Positions 1 through 5,852 of a DNA stretch of 6,664 bases are shown in pieces. Position numbers and translations under genes: made by a program. Below the pieces are notes generated by a model. That model was not told where the DNA came from. It ran no database searches and was given only the letters and a program-made list of their open reading frames with translations. Origin of the DNA: Nitrospira sp. GTDB lineage: Bacteria; UBA9089; CG2-30-40-21; SBAY01. The stretch covers positions 1 to 6,664 of the forward strand of contig SBAY01000055.1 in NCBI GenBank assembly GCA_005239945.1, read 5' to 3'. Numbering within the stretch: position 1 is the first letter of the stretch; every line of letters begins with the position of its first letter.

Positions 1-13
1 ATGTATTACCGAA

Positions 14-46
14 GAGCCGTGTGAGGGAAAACCTCAAGCACGGTTC
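14..46 (+). ncRNA. Group II intron domain V (probable 3' intron remnant)
   Basis: The 33 bases fold like the catalytic domain V hairpin of bacterial group II introns. The lower stem is GAGCCGTG (14-21) with CACGGTTC (39-46), 8 bp including one G-U. A two-base AG bulge sits on the 3' side (37-38). The upper stem is TGAGG/CCTCA, closed by a GAAAA loop. The lower strand starts with the AGC catalytic triad, and TGTGAGGGG follows directly, as it often does in these introns. The usual length is 34 with a GAAA tetraloop, so this copy differs slightly at the tip. I could not fold a domain VI downstream, so the 3' end may be degraded. Any intron body and reverse transcriptase would lie left of the window. 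The orientation is the same as pgk, whose ribosome binding site begins 25 bases later. Confidence 0.72.
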
Positions 47-70
47 TGTGAGGGGCATTAAGCAATTAAA

Positions 71-76
71 AGGAGG
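71..76 (+). promoter_or_regulatory. Ribosome binding site of pgk
   Basis: AGGAGG lies 9 bases before the ATG at 86. In-frame TTG codons at 77 and 80 touch or nearly touch this site, so they are not usable starts. The site therefore fixes the pgk start at 86. No sigma70 promoter is visible in the short stretch between the intron hairpin and this site, so pgk is probably transcribed from upstream of the window. Confidence 0.85.
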
Positions 77-85
77 TTGTTGAAT

Positions 86-1321
86 ATGTCTACTCGACCA
101 TTTAATAAATTAACCATTGAGGATGTGGAGATAAGAGGAAAACGGGTATTAATTCGGGTGGATTTTAATGCACCTTTAGATGAGGAGGGTAATATTACCG
201 ATGACCGCAAGATAACCGCTCACCTACCTACCATAAACTACGCCCTGTCCCGGGAGGCTAAAATTATCCTGATGTCCCACCTCGGCAGACCCAAGGGAAA
301 GGTCGTAAATAAATTAAGCCTGCAGCGAATTGCTGCAAAACTTAGTGAGATACTTAAAATAAAGGTTACTTTTGCCAGTGATTGTATCGGCGAGGATGTT
401 CAAAAACTTGTTAGGACCATGAATCCAGGGGAGGTCATACTTTTAGAAAATCTACGCTTTCACCCGGAAGAAGAGGCAAATGACATCAATTTTGCTAAAG
501 AATTAGCCTCACTTGGCGAGGTGTATGTGGATGATGCCTTTAGTGCCGTCCATCGTGCCCATGCCTCGATTTCGGCCATTACTCAATATTTTCCGCAAAG
601 CGTAAGCGGCTTTTTGCTAAAAGGGGAGATAGAATATTTAAGTCGGGTTTTCCTTCATCCAGAGCGACCAATTTGCATTGTGCTTGGTGGGGCAAAGGTA
701 TCTTCTAAAATCGGTATTATAGACCACTTACTCAATAAGATTGATAAATTAATTATTGGAGGTGGGCTTGCCTATACCTTTTTAGCCGCCGAGGGGAAAA
801 ATGTGGGAAATTCTCTCTTAGAAAGGGATAAAATCGAAGATGTCAACAGGATTCTGCTCGATGCCAAAAAATACAATGTGGAGGTAATACTTCCAATTGA
901 CTACTTAATCGCAGATGCCTTCGAACAAGAGGCAAAAACCCAAATAGTTACCGACCATATCCCTGATGGTTGGATAGGGGTGGGCATAGGACCAGAAACA
1001 GTAACAAGATTTATCGATGCCTTAAAAGGTGCAAAAACCATCTTCTGGAATGGAGCCGTAAGTGTATTTGAATTTGAGAAATTTAGTGCACCTACCTATG
1101 CCTTAGCTAAGGCAATTGCTAATGCAGACGCCCTTACGATTGCTGGTGGCGGTGAAACAACTGCAGTGATTGATAGATTAGGATTAGAAAAGAAATTCTC
1201 ACATGTATCTACTGGCGGTGGGGCATGTCTGGAGTTTCTTGAAGGGAAAGAATTACCCGGTGTCAGCGTTTTGTCAGATAGGTCAAACGAGTCAGATAGC
1301 TCGAACAGGTCAGAGGGATGA
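86..1321 (+). CDS. pgk: Phosphoglycerate kinase, with active-site substitutions and a repeat-derived tail
   Basis: Cytosolic glycolytic enzyme that transfers phosphate between 1,3-bisphosphoglycerate and ADP. At 411 aa it is slightly longer than the usual 390-400. Family motifs in order: RVDFNAP (24-30), SHLGRP (64-69), ENLRFHPEE (121-129), DDAFSAVHRAHAS (149-161), GGAKVSSKIG (201-210), GGGLAYTFL (226-233 region), WNGAVSVFE (321-329), GGGETTAVI (354-362), STGGGACLEFLEGKELPGV (375-393). Both Rossmann-like lobes are complete. Several normally invariant positions differ. The catalytic Arg of the DDTRIRA-LPTI motif aligns with Lys42, with Arg41 beside it. WNGPxGxFE reads WNGAVSVFE. The Mg-nucleotide Asp of GGGD(S/T) is Glu357. 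The natural C-terminus should fall near residue 399; the last 12 residues (SNESDSSNRSEG) come from a short tandem repeat. tpiA follows 4 bases later in the same operon. Identity as the PGK family is certain; full activity is probable but not shown. Confidence 0.96.
   Translation: MSTRPFNKLTIEDVEIRGKRVLIRVDFNAPLDEEGNITDDRKITAHLPTINYALSREAKIILMSHLGRPKGKVVNKLSLQRIAAKLSEILKIKVTFASDCIGEDVQKLVRTMNPGEVILLENLRFHPEEEANDINFAKELASLGEVYVDDAFSAVHRAHASISAITQYFPQSVSGFLLKGEIEYLSRVFLHPERPICIVLGGAKVSSKIGIIDHLLNKIDKLIIGGGLAYTFLAAEGKNVGNSLLERDKIEDVNRILLDAKKYNVEVILPIDYLIADAFEQEAKTQIVTDHIPDGWIGVGIGPETVTRFIDALKGAKTIFWNGAVSVFEFEKFSAPTYALAKAIANADALTIAGGGETTAVIDRLGLEKKFSHVSTGGGACLEFLEGKELPGVSVLSDRSNESDSSNRSEG
1273..1317 (+). 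repeat. Degenerate 9-bp tandem repeat at the 3' end of pgk
   Basis: Five consecutive 9-base units: GTCAGATAG, GTCAAACGA, GTCAGATAG, CTCGAACAG, GTCAGAGGG. They also read as an 18-bp period (1273-1290, 1291-1308, then a partial unit). Because 9 is divisible by 3 the array stays in frame, giving the low-complexity tail SDR-SNE-SDS-SNR-SEG. The last unit carries the AGAGGG used as the tpiA ribosome binding site. Confidence 0.85.
1312..1317 (+). promoter_or_regulatory. Ribosome binding site of tpiA
   Basis: AGAGGG is followed by an 8-base spacer and the ATG at 1326. It lies inside the last pgk codons and is the diverged fifth unit of the 9-bp repeat (GTCAGAGGG against GTCAGATAG). It selects the start that gives the canonical N-terminus MRKPIIAANWKMN. 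Confidence 0.75.
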
Positions 1322-1325
1322 ATTA

Positions 1326-2090
1326 ATGCGTAAACCAATTATTGCCGCAAACTGGAAGATGAATAAGACTGTCAAGAAGGCCGTTGCGTTTGTGGATGAC
1401 TTAAAAAAGCAACTATCTAATTATACCGGTGTAGAGGTAGTGGTTTGTCCTCCTTTTACAGCATTAAATAAGGTGTCTGAAGTTTTGAAGGAGAGCAATA
1501 TCATTGTGGGGGCACAAAATATGTATCCTGAACCGGCAGGAGCGGTTACCGGTGAAATTTCCCCTTTAATGTTGCTTGATTTAGGATGTGACTATGTCAT
1601 TATTGGGCATTCTGAAAGACGCACATTATTCAATGAAACAGATGAAACAGTTAATAAAAAACTTAAATGTGCCTTCACCTATCGACTCAGACCCATCCTT
1701 TGTGTCGGAGAATATTTAGAACAAAGAGACGCCGGAAAGGCAGAAGAGGTGGTTTATAATCAATTAATCAAGGGATTAGCCGACATAGGTAAGGATGATA
1801 TCGTCAGGATGGTTATTGCTTATGAGCCTATCTGGGCAATTGGCACCGGTAGAACCGCTACCCCAGAGGATGCAAATGCCATGCATAAATTCATCCGCCA
1901 TATCTTAAGTGAAATTTATGACCAGAAGGTAGCCGCCAAGGTCAGAATCCAATATGGAGGAAGTGTCCGACCTGATAATATCGATGACCTTATGAATCAA
2001 TCTGATATTGATGGTGCCTTAGTGGGCGGCGCAAGTTTAGATGTCCGCTCTTTGGTTAGAATTGTAAAATTTAAACGAGAGATAGCATAA
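1326..2090 (+). CDS. tpiA: Triosephosphate isomerase
   Basis: Cytosolic TIM-barrel enzyme interconverting dihydroxyacetone phosphate and glyceraldehyde 3-phosphate; normally a homodimer. At 254 aa it is the usual full length. Catalytic residues are all present: Asn9 and Lys11 in AANWKMN (7-13), His95 in VIIGHSERR (91-99), and Glu167 in AYEPIWAIGTG (165-175), which opens the mobile loop 6. Phosphate-binding YGGSV (210-214) and GGASL (234-238) are intact, as is the GAQNMYPEPAGAVTGEIS region (62-79). The ATG at 1326 is chosen for the canonical N-terminus and its ribosome binding site. The frame is open further upstream, but that part lies inside pgk and encodes no TIM sequence. It is cotranscribed with pgk. 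No ordinary terminator follows; a MITE-like element begins 9 bases after the stop. Confidence 0.98.
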   Translation: MRKPIIAANWKMNKTVKKAVAFVDDLKKQLSNYTGVEVVVCPPFTALNKVSEVLKESNIIVGAQNMYPEPAGAVTGEISPLMLLDLGCDYVIIGHSERRTLFNETDETVNKKLKCAFTYRLRPILCVGEYLEQRDAGKAEEVVYNQLIKGLADIGKDDIVRMVIAYEPIWAIGTGRTATPEDANAMHKFIRHILSEIYDQKVAAKVRIQYGGSVRPDNIDDLMNQSDIDGALVGGASLDVRSLVRIVKFKREIA

Positions 2091-2099
2091 GTAGTAATT

Positions 2100-2295
2100 G
2101 TAACCGTTCAGCTAGATAGACTGGAGGCATTTAGTCTGTAAGGCGGAGGTAGGTGAGATGATATGAAACCCAGGGAATTTGATAACCACGGTTTTGATGA
2201 CGACTCAAAAACAGGGAAAATGAGAAGATTTTGGGTCATCAATACTCAATAGCTAACAGTCTACAGCCTATAGCCTAAACAACCTGAACGGTTAC
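2100..2295 (+). mobile_element. MITE-like element, copy 1 (196 bp)
   Basis: The element is bounded by terminal inverted repeats: GTAACCGTTCAG at the left (2100-2111) and CTGAACGGTTAC at the right (2284-2295). The second copy at 5559-5754, in opposite orientation, has exactly the same length and differs by about 15 substitutions with no gaps, roughly 92% identity by hand alignment. There is no transposase gene, so it would depend on a helper elsewhere. The subterminal sequence has a 7-bp rhythm (CAGTCTA CAGCCTA TAGCCTA near 2258-2278). I see no convincing target duplication around this copy. It starts 9 bases after the tpiA stop, so it occupies the pgk-tpiA 3' untranslated region. It makes up most of the geneless stretch 2091-2403. 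Confidence 0.85.
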
Positions 2296-2299
2296 GATA

Positions 2300-2347
2300 T
2301 CAGACATTTTTCTCTCTTAAGTCTAATGTCTATGGTCTAATGTCTGA
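2300..2347. repeat. Short inverted and heptad repeat
   Basis: TCAGACATT (2300-2308) is inverted at 2339-2347 as AATGTCTGA. Within the right half, GTCTAATGTCT occurs twice (2321-2331 and 2335-2345), a 14-bp spacing. Read on the minus strand this is a run of 7-bp units of the form TAGACNN. It lies 4 bases beyond MITE copy 1. The remaining bases up to the tRNA show nothing recognisable. Confidence 0.6.
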
Positions 2348-2403
2348 ATTGAAGGTATCTCTCTAAGAAAAATTTGACTTTTGGCTTAATCATTATTATT
2401 TTT

Positions 2404-2480
2404 TGGTCGGGGCAAGAGGATTTGAACCTCCGACCTCTGAGTCCCGAACCCAGCGCTCTACCAAGCTGAGCTATGCCCCG
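2404..2480 (-). tRNA. tRNA-Pro (anticodon CGG)
   Basis: The minus strand folds into a full cloverleaf. The acceptor is CGGGGCA/TGCCCCG, the D stem GCTC/GAGC, the anticodon stem CTGGG/CTCAG with loop TTCGGGA, so the anticodon is CGG reading CCG. The variable loop is AGGTC and the T arm GGAGG-TTCAAAT-CCTCT. C1-G72 with discriminator A fits bacterial tRNA-Pro. The CCA end is encoded (minus strand, 2406-2404). No promoter is evident just upstream, where a hairpin repeat separates it from the pcm stop codon, so it may be released from the pcm transcript. Confidence 0.96.
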
Positions 2481-2483
2481 TTC

Positions 2484-2555
2484 GTAACCGGTAATCAGGT
2501 AATCGGTTATCGGTAAAGAAAAAGTAACTATTGGCTGTTACCGATTACCGGTTAC
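2484..2555. repeat. 72-bp hairpin repeat between pcm and tRNA-Pro
   Basis: GTAACCGGTAATC (2484-2496) pairs with GATTACCGGTTAC (2543-2555). After one bulged A (2497) a further 5 bp pair, giving 18 bp closed by a loop of about 35 bases. The left arm has a 7-8 bp rhythm of CGGTAAT-like units. It begins with GTAACCG, as the MITE-like elements do. Its right end overlaps the first base of the pcm stop codon. It could attenuate transcription leaving pcm, but it lacks a T-run and so is not a standard terminator. Confidence 0.75.
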
Positions 2556-3211
2556 TAATTTTCTTCCTTCCAACCATATTTACCAATTAATGGTACAAAT
2601 ACACAACCGCCAGCATCTTGAGTAATCAATTCACCATCTCTTCTGGTGATAATGGTTAATGTTTGAATGAATTTATCACCTTTTGGAACAACTAAAATAC
2701 CGTTCTCTGCCAATTGGTCTGTCAATATTTTAGGGACATCGGATGACGCGGCCGTAACAATGATTCGGTCAAAAGGGGCAAAATTGGGTAACCCTAAGGT
2801 GCCATCACCTAAAACAGTTATAATATTTTTATATCTTATTTTTTCTAAAAGTATCTTTTGTGCCTTTTCAAATAAGATTTTTATCCGCTCGATGGTATAG
2901 ACCTTTTGGGCTAATTCCGCTAATACTGCGGCTTGATACCCTGAGCCAGTGCCTATTTCTAAAACCCTTTCTGTGCCTGATAGTTTTAGATATTGTGTCA
3001 TTAAAGCAACCATAAAAGGTTGAGAGATAGTTTGTCCACAACCAATCGGCAATGGATGATCACCATAAGCCTTTTCCTGAAAAGCCTCTTCTACGAATAA
3101 CTCACGCGGCACCTTTAGCATTGCCTCTATTACCCTCTCGTCAGTAATTCCTCGCCTTATAATATGCTCATCAACCATTTTTTTTCTTTCGGATTCAAAG
3201 CGTTGGTTCAA
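2555..3211 (-). CDS. pcm: Protein-L-isoaspartate O-methyltransferase
   Basis: SAM-dependent repair enzyme that methylates isoaspartyl residues in damaged proteins so that they can revert to aspartate. The 218 aa are full length. The family signature GQTISQP is at 59-65, SAM-binding motif I VLEIGTGSGY at 83-92, the acidic end of strand 2 YTIE at 105-108, GDG at 135-137, FDRIIVTAA at 147-155, and the C-terminal VFVPLIGKYGW at 204-214. I use the TTG at 3211: it follows a strong GGAGGAGG site and overlaps the TGA stop of the upstream gene, a typical coupled start. It also gives the N-terminal helix usual in Pcm. The ATG at residue 12 is the alternative, but it would trim that helix. It is the second gene of a two-gene unit with the NHL/VWA gene; the product lacks a signal peptide and should be cytosolic. 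Confidence 0.95.
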   Translation of the reverse strand: MNQRFESERKKMVDEHIIRRGITDERVIEAMLKVPRELFVEEAFQEKAYGDHPLPIGCGQTISQPFMVALMTQYLKLSGTERVLEIGTGSGYQAAVLAELAQKVYTIERIKILFEKAQKILLEKIRYKNIITVLGDGTLGLPNFAPFDRIIVTAASSDVPKILTDQLAENGILVVPKGDKFIQTLTIITRRDGELITQDAGGCVFVPLIGKYGWKEEN

Positions 3212-5538
3212 TGTCCTCCTCCATGTCCACCAGCGGGTTTAGCCGCCGCATCATCAGAAATAAATTTTTCCTTTATCGGTTGGTTTATCTCAAGTTCAAT
3301 CGACTCCTCACCTTTTGGTAATATAGGAAAACCTTCCGGCTTGGCCTTTGCTCCATGGCCTCCCGCTGCCTTATGAGCCTCTTTTCCTTCTCCTTTTTCT
3401 TTCTCTTTTTCTTTAGCCTTGGCTATTTCTTCTAATTCCTTTTTCTCAATCCGTTGCTCTATCTTCTCAATAATCTTCTTATCCATACCTTTTCCCTCTG
3501 GCACAATATAATTTATTTTATCACTGGCATAAAGATGTTCATGCCCTGCAGAAACAAATACATCTACCCATTCTCCTGCCCATTGTTCCTGAGGCGTCTC
3601 GTAAGAAATAAGATAAACATGTTGTTTTTTAGTTTCCTGAACAATAGTTTTATAGAGTTTTTGAGCCTCAACCGATTTATATCCCAAATAATAATCACCC
3701 AGACTAAGTTCGGCTAAATTTTTTAATGAGTTAGTTTGATTTTGCAACCGATAATCAACAACAAATATGGGAATATAATTATTTTTAGCATAAAAGCTAC
3801 ATTCTCTAAATAATGTTCCTTCCTCTACTTCATCCCCACAAGTTATTAAACAAATAGCCTTTCTACATACTAAATCAGTCATCTCATCGATTCCAAGTTT
3901 GATTGCCGAAAAAATGGTATCTTTATTCTTATGTTTATTAAAGGTTAATCTCTCTATGCTGTTTCTCATGGCTGTTTTATTTCGAGTAATTGGTTGAATC
4001 TGCTCTATGTCCTCATCAAAACTAATGAGAGATACTGCCGAAATACCACCATTCAGATCATTAACAAATTTATTTAGCAGATTTTGGACATCATTTTTAT
4101 ACCTGGTCATTTTCTTGGATGTGTCAATAATAAAAGTTGTAACCGAATATTCATTGTCAAGCAATGGACTACTAATAGTTATTGGACGCATCCATCTATT
4201 CATCTCTTCTACCTTGAAATTATTGACAGTTAAACAATTTAAAGGTATCTTGTTTTGCGTCGTAATGACAACCGACATAGTAATAGTTGGATAATGACTT
4301 GTATCTATGCTCTGGACAAAGGCATCAAACTGTGTTTTTTTAAATCCCTCAGGCATAAAAATCGAGATGGAATTCTTATCAAAATTAGTTACATACAATA
4401 ATCCATATTTATTTATGGCTAATCCGGAAGGGAATGAGAGTTTTGAATCTATGGTGAGCCCTTCCCAAATTTCTGTTTCAGTATTAAATTTAAAAATAAC
4501 CCCTTGTAAAAAGGCGATGTATAGTTTCCCATCCCCTCCATAAATTATTCCTCCAGGTGTTAATCCTTCTTGCGGAAAAGCAAAACTATTTTGAAAATTA
4601 CCTGACCTGGCAAATTTTTTAAGATATTTACCATCCTGTTCAATTACCCAAACCCATTTTTTCCCATCTAAAGCTACACCAAGCGGATTAAGGAGTTGAG
4701 CATTGCCTCTTCCCATTTCACCGATTTTCCCTATAAATTTCCCTTCTTTAGAAAATACCTGAATTCTACTATTGCCACTATCAACTACATAAATGTTTGC
4801 CTCTTTATCTAAGGTGATTCCTTTAGGGCTTATAAATTCACCTTTATTTTTACCTTCTTTGCCAAATTTCATCAAGAAATTTCCATTGGAATCAAACTTC
4901 TGCACCTGATTATTACCCAAGTCGGTTACATAGATATTATCTTCCATGTCTAAGGCAATGCCATAAGGTTTATTCAAGGTTTCTTTCTGCCCAACAGGTT
5001 TAAAACCTGAAACAGGTTTTAAACCTGAAAATTGTCCTAAATAATTACCCAGGGATGAGAATTTCAAGATAGCGTTACTGCCAAAACTACACAGGTAAAG
5101 ATTATCCTCTGAATCTATACCTATTCCAGCAGGATTATAAAATATAGCTTCTTCGATTTTATTGGCCTCAATAGTATCTAAGGATTCATATATGTTAGAA
5201 CTCCCAGGGATTTCTAAATACATCTTCATCTTCCGCTTAATTTCAGAGGTATCTTCCTTGCTTAATCTTATAAACCTATCCCAGGCAGAAAAAAACTGGT
5301 CCATCTGTCCTGTCCGGTAATAACTCCTGCCCAGCCAATACCATGTTTGTGACTCATCAGGTTTTATGTCCAATGCCTTTTTATACAAGCAAATAGCCTC
5401 ATCGAATTCTGCCTGGTTATACAAACTAAATGCCTGCTTTAAATACTCATCAATCCTTGCCTGTCTTGGGTCATATCCCCCAGCCAGGGTTAAACCGGGA
5501 ATTAATACTATGAGCAAGGATATTAACAATTTATTCAT
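3208..5538 (-). CDS. Exported TPR / NHL beta-propeller / VWA-like protein
   Basis: 776 aa, function unknown. A signal peptide (about 1-19, hydrophobic LLISLLIVLIPGLTLA, no lipobox Cys) predicts export. Residues 33-95 look like TPR repeats (for example FDEAICLYKKALDIKPDE). Six NHL-type blades follow at about 133-170, 188-225, 237-272, 284-320, 327-360 and 368-400, each with the GIAxD...NIYVxD-xNN-VQKF pattern. Residues about 405-460 resemble the beta domain before VWA in VWFA-related proteins. The VWA-like domain (465-640) has a partial metal site: Asp472, Ser474, Thr541 and Asp569 are present, but the second Ser of DxSxS is Lys476. A charged helix (685-720) leads to a tail with AAGGHG and GGHGGGH motifs that may bind metal. 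A palindromic repeat is inserted at residues 171-181. It probably acts as a periplasmic or surface binding scaffold. The stop overlaps the pcm start; a MITE-like element lies 20 bases upstream of its start. Confidence 0.88.
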   Translation of the reverse strand: MNKLLISLLIVLIPGLTLAGGYDPRQARIDEYLKQAFSLYNQAEFDEAICLYKKALDIKPDESQTWYWLGRSYYRTGQMDQFFSAWDRFIRLSKEDTSEIKRKMKMYLEIPGSSNIYESLDTIEANKIEEAIFYNPAGIGIDSEDNLYLCSFGSNAILKFSSLGNYLGQFSGLKPVSGFKPVGQKETLNKPYGIALDMEDNIYVTDLGNNQVQKFDSNGNFLMKFGKEGKNKGEFISPKGITLDKEANIYVVDSGNSRIQVFSKEGKFIGKIGEMGRGNAQLLNPLGVALDGKKWVWVIEQDGKYLKKFARSGNFQNSFAFPQEGLTPGGIIYGGDGKLYIAFLQGVIFKFNTETEIWEGLTIDSKLSFPSGLAINKYGLLYVTNFDKNSISIFMPEGFKKTQFDAFVQSIDTSHYPTITMSVVITTQNKIPLNCLTVNNFKVEEMNRWMRPITISSPLLDNEYSVTTFIIDTSKKMTRYKNDVQNLLNKFVNDLNGGISAVSLISFDEDIEQIQPITRNKTAMRNSIERLTFNKHKNKDTIFSAIKLGIDEMTDLVCRKAICLITCGDEVEEGTLFRECSFYAKNNYIPIFVVDYRLQNQTNSLKNLAELSLGDYYLGYKSVEAQKLYKTIVQETKKQHVYLISYETPQEQWAGEWVDVFVSAGHEHLYASDKINYIVPEGKGMDKKIIEKIEQRIEKKELEEIAKAKEKEKEKGEGKEAHKAAGGHGAKAKPEGFPILPKGEESIELEINQPIKEKFISDDAAAKPAGGHGGGH
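3215..3222 (-). promoter_or_regulatory. Ribosome binding site of pcm inside the upstream gene
   Basis: GGAGGAGG on the minus strand ends 3 bases before the TTG at 3211. The same bases encode consecutive glycines of the GGHGGGH tail of the NHL/VWA protein, so one sequence serves as protein tail and as translation signal. It supports the TTG start of pcm. Confidence 0.7.
4995..5027. repeat. Perfect 33-bp palindrome inserted in frame
   Basis: CAGGTTTAAAACCTG (4995-5009), AAA (5010-5012), CAGGTTTTAAACCTG (5013-5027). The two arms are exact reverse complements. They also read as two 18-bp direct units (4993-5010 and 5011-5028). On the coding strand they give SGLKPV-SGFKPV, which enlarges the linker between NHL blades 1 and 2 relative to the other linkers. 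The placement, exact symmetry and multiple-of-three size suggest a palindromic repeat that entered the gene without breaking it. Confidence 0.85.
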
Positions 5539-5551
5539 TTATACATACCTC

Positions 5552-5762
5552 GTTATTAGTAACCATTCAGGTTGTTTAGGCTATAGGCTGTAGACTGTTA
5601 GCTATTGAGTATTGACCATCCAAAATCTTCTCGTTTTCTATGTTTTTGAGTCGTAATCAAAACCGTGGTTATCAAATCCCCTGGATTTCATATCATCTCA
5701 TCTACCTCCGCCCTACAGCCTAAATGCCTACAGTCTATCTACCTGAACGGTTACAGTTATTA
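5552..5762. repeat. Candidate 7-bp target duplication flanking MITE copy 2
   Basis: GTTATTA occurs directly left (5552-5558) and again at 5756-5762, one base beyond the right terminal repeat. If the element end includes that extra base (a T precedes GTAACC in both copies when they are aligned), the duplication is exact at 7 bp. The AT-rich setting makes a chance match possible. Confidence 0.5.
5559..5754 (-). mobile_element. MITE-like element, copy 2 (196 bp)
   Basis: In reverse complement it aligns without gaps to the copy at 2100-2295. Its ends are GTAACCATTCAGGT (5559-5572) and ACCTGAACGGTTAC (5741-5754), 14-bp inverted repeats with one mismatch. It encodes no transposase. It lies 20 bases from the start codon of the NHL/VWA gene, so it forms or replaces that gene's upstream region. 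With the hairpin at 5790-5833 it accounts for most of the geneless stretch 5539-5852. Confidence 0.87.
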
Positions 5763-5789
5763 ATGTCCCTGAAAAACAAGGATAAACAA

Positions 5790-5833
5790 TAATGGGTTAG
5801 CTATTGGGGGATTTCTCAACAACTAACCCATTA
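5790..5833. repeat. Inverted repeat downstream of tRNA-Gly
   Basis: TAATGGGTTAG (5790-5800) pairs perfectly with CTAACCCATTA (5823-5833), an 11-bp stem with a 22-base loop. It lies 19 bases beyond the 3' end of tRNA-Gly on the minus strand and is followed there by T-rich but interrupted sequence (TTGTTTATCC). It could end the tRNA transcript weakly, or be another dispersed palindrome. The long loop argues against a strong intrinsic terminator. Confidence 0.55.
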
Positions 5834-5852
5834 CATAAAGAAGTACTATATC

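Noticed and set aside
77..85. TTG starts for pgk upstream of the ATG at 86
   Set aside because: They touch or nearly touch the AGGAGG site, leaving no usable spacer.
1203..1325. Longer N-terminus for triosephosphate isomerase
   Set aside because: This part lies inside pgk, runs through the 9-bp repeat in another frame and resembles no TIM sequence. The canonical MRKPIIAANWKMN start at 1326 has a ribosome binding site.
1096..1338. Open frame opposite the 3' end of pgk
   Set aside because: Complement of conserved pgk codons, with no family features; a shadow frame.
2163..2252. Small 29-codon open frame inside MITE copy 1, with GGAGGT upstream
   Set aside because: Copy 2 has a stop codon in the middle of the same frame, substitutions do not favour silent positions, and the ribosome site is about 12 bases away. 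It is most likely noncoding.
2300..2555. CRISPR array
   Set aside because: The repeats are short, directly adjoining or inverted, with no uniform spacers and no cas genes.
3454..4543. Plus-strand open frames across the NHL/VWA gene
   Set aside because: Shadows of a long minus-strand gene with clear domains; they have no motifs or consistent ribosome sites.
5559..5640. Promoter for the NHL/VWA gene within MITE copy 2
   Set aside because: The best minus-strand pair (TTGGAT, 17 bases, TAACAG) matches consensus too poorly to call.
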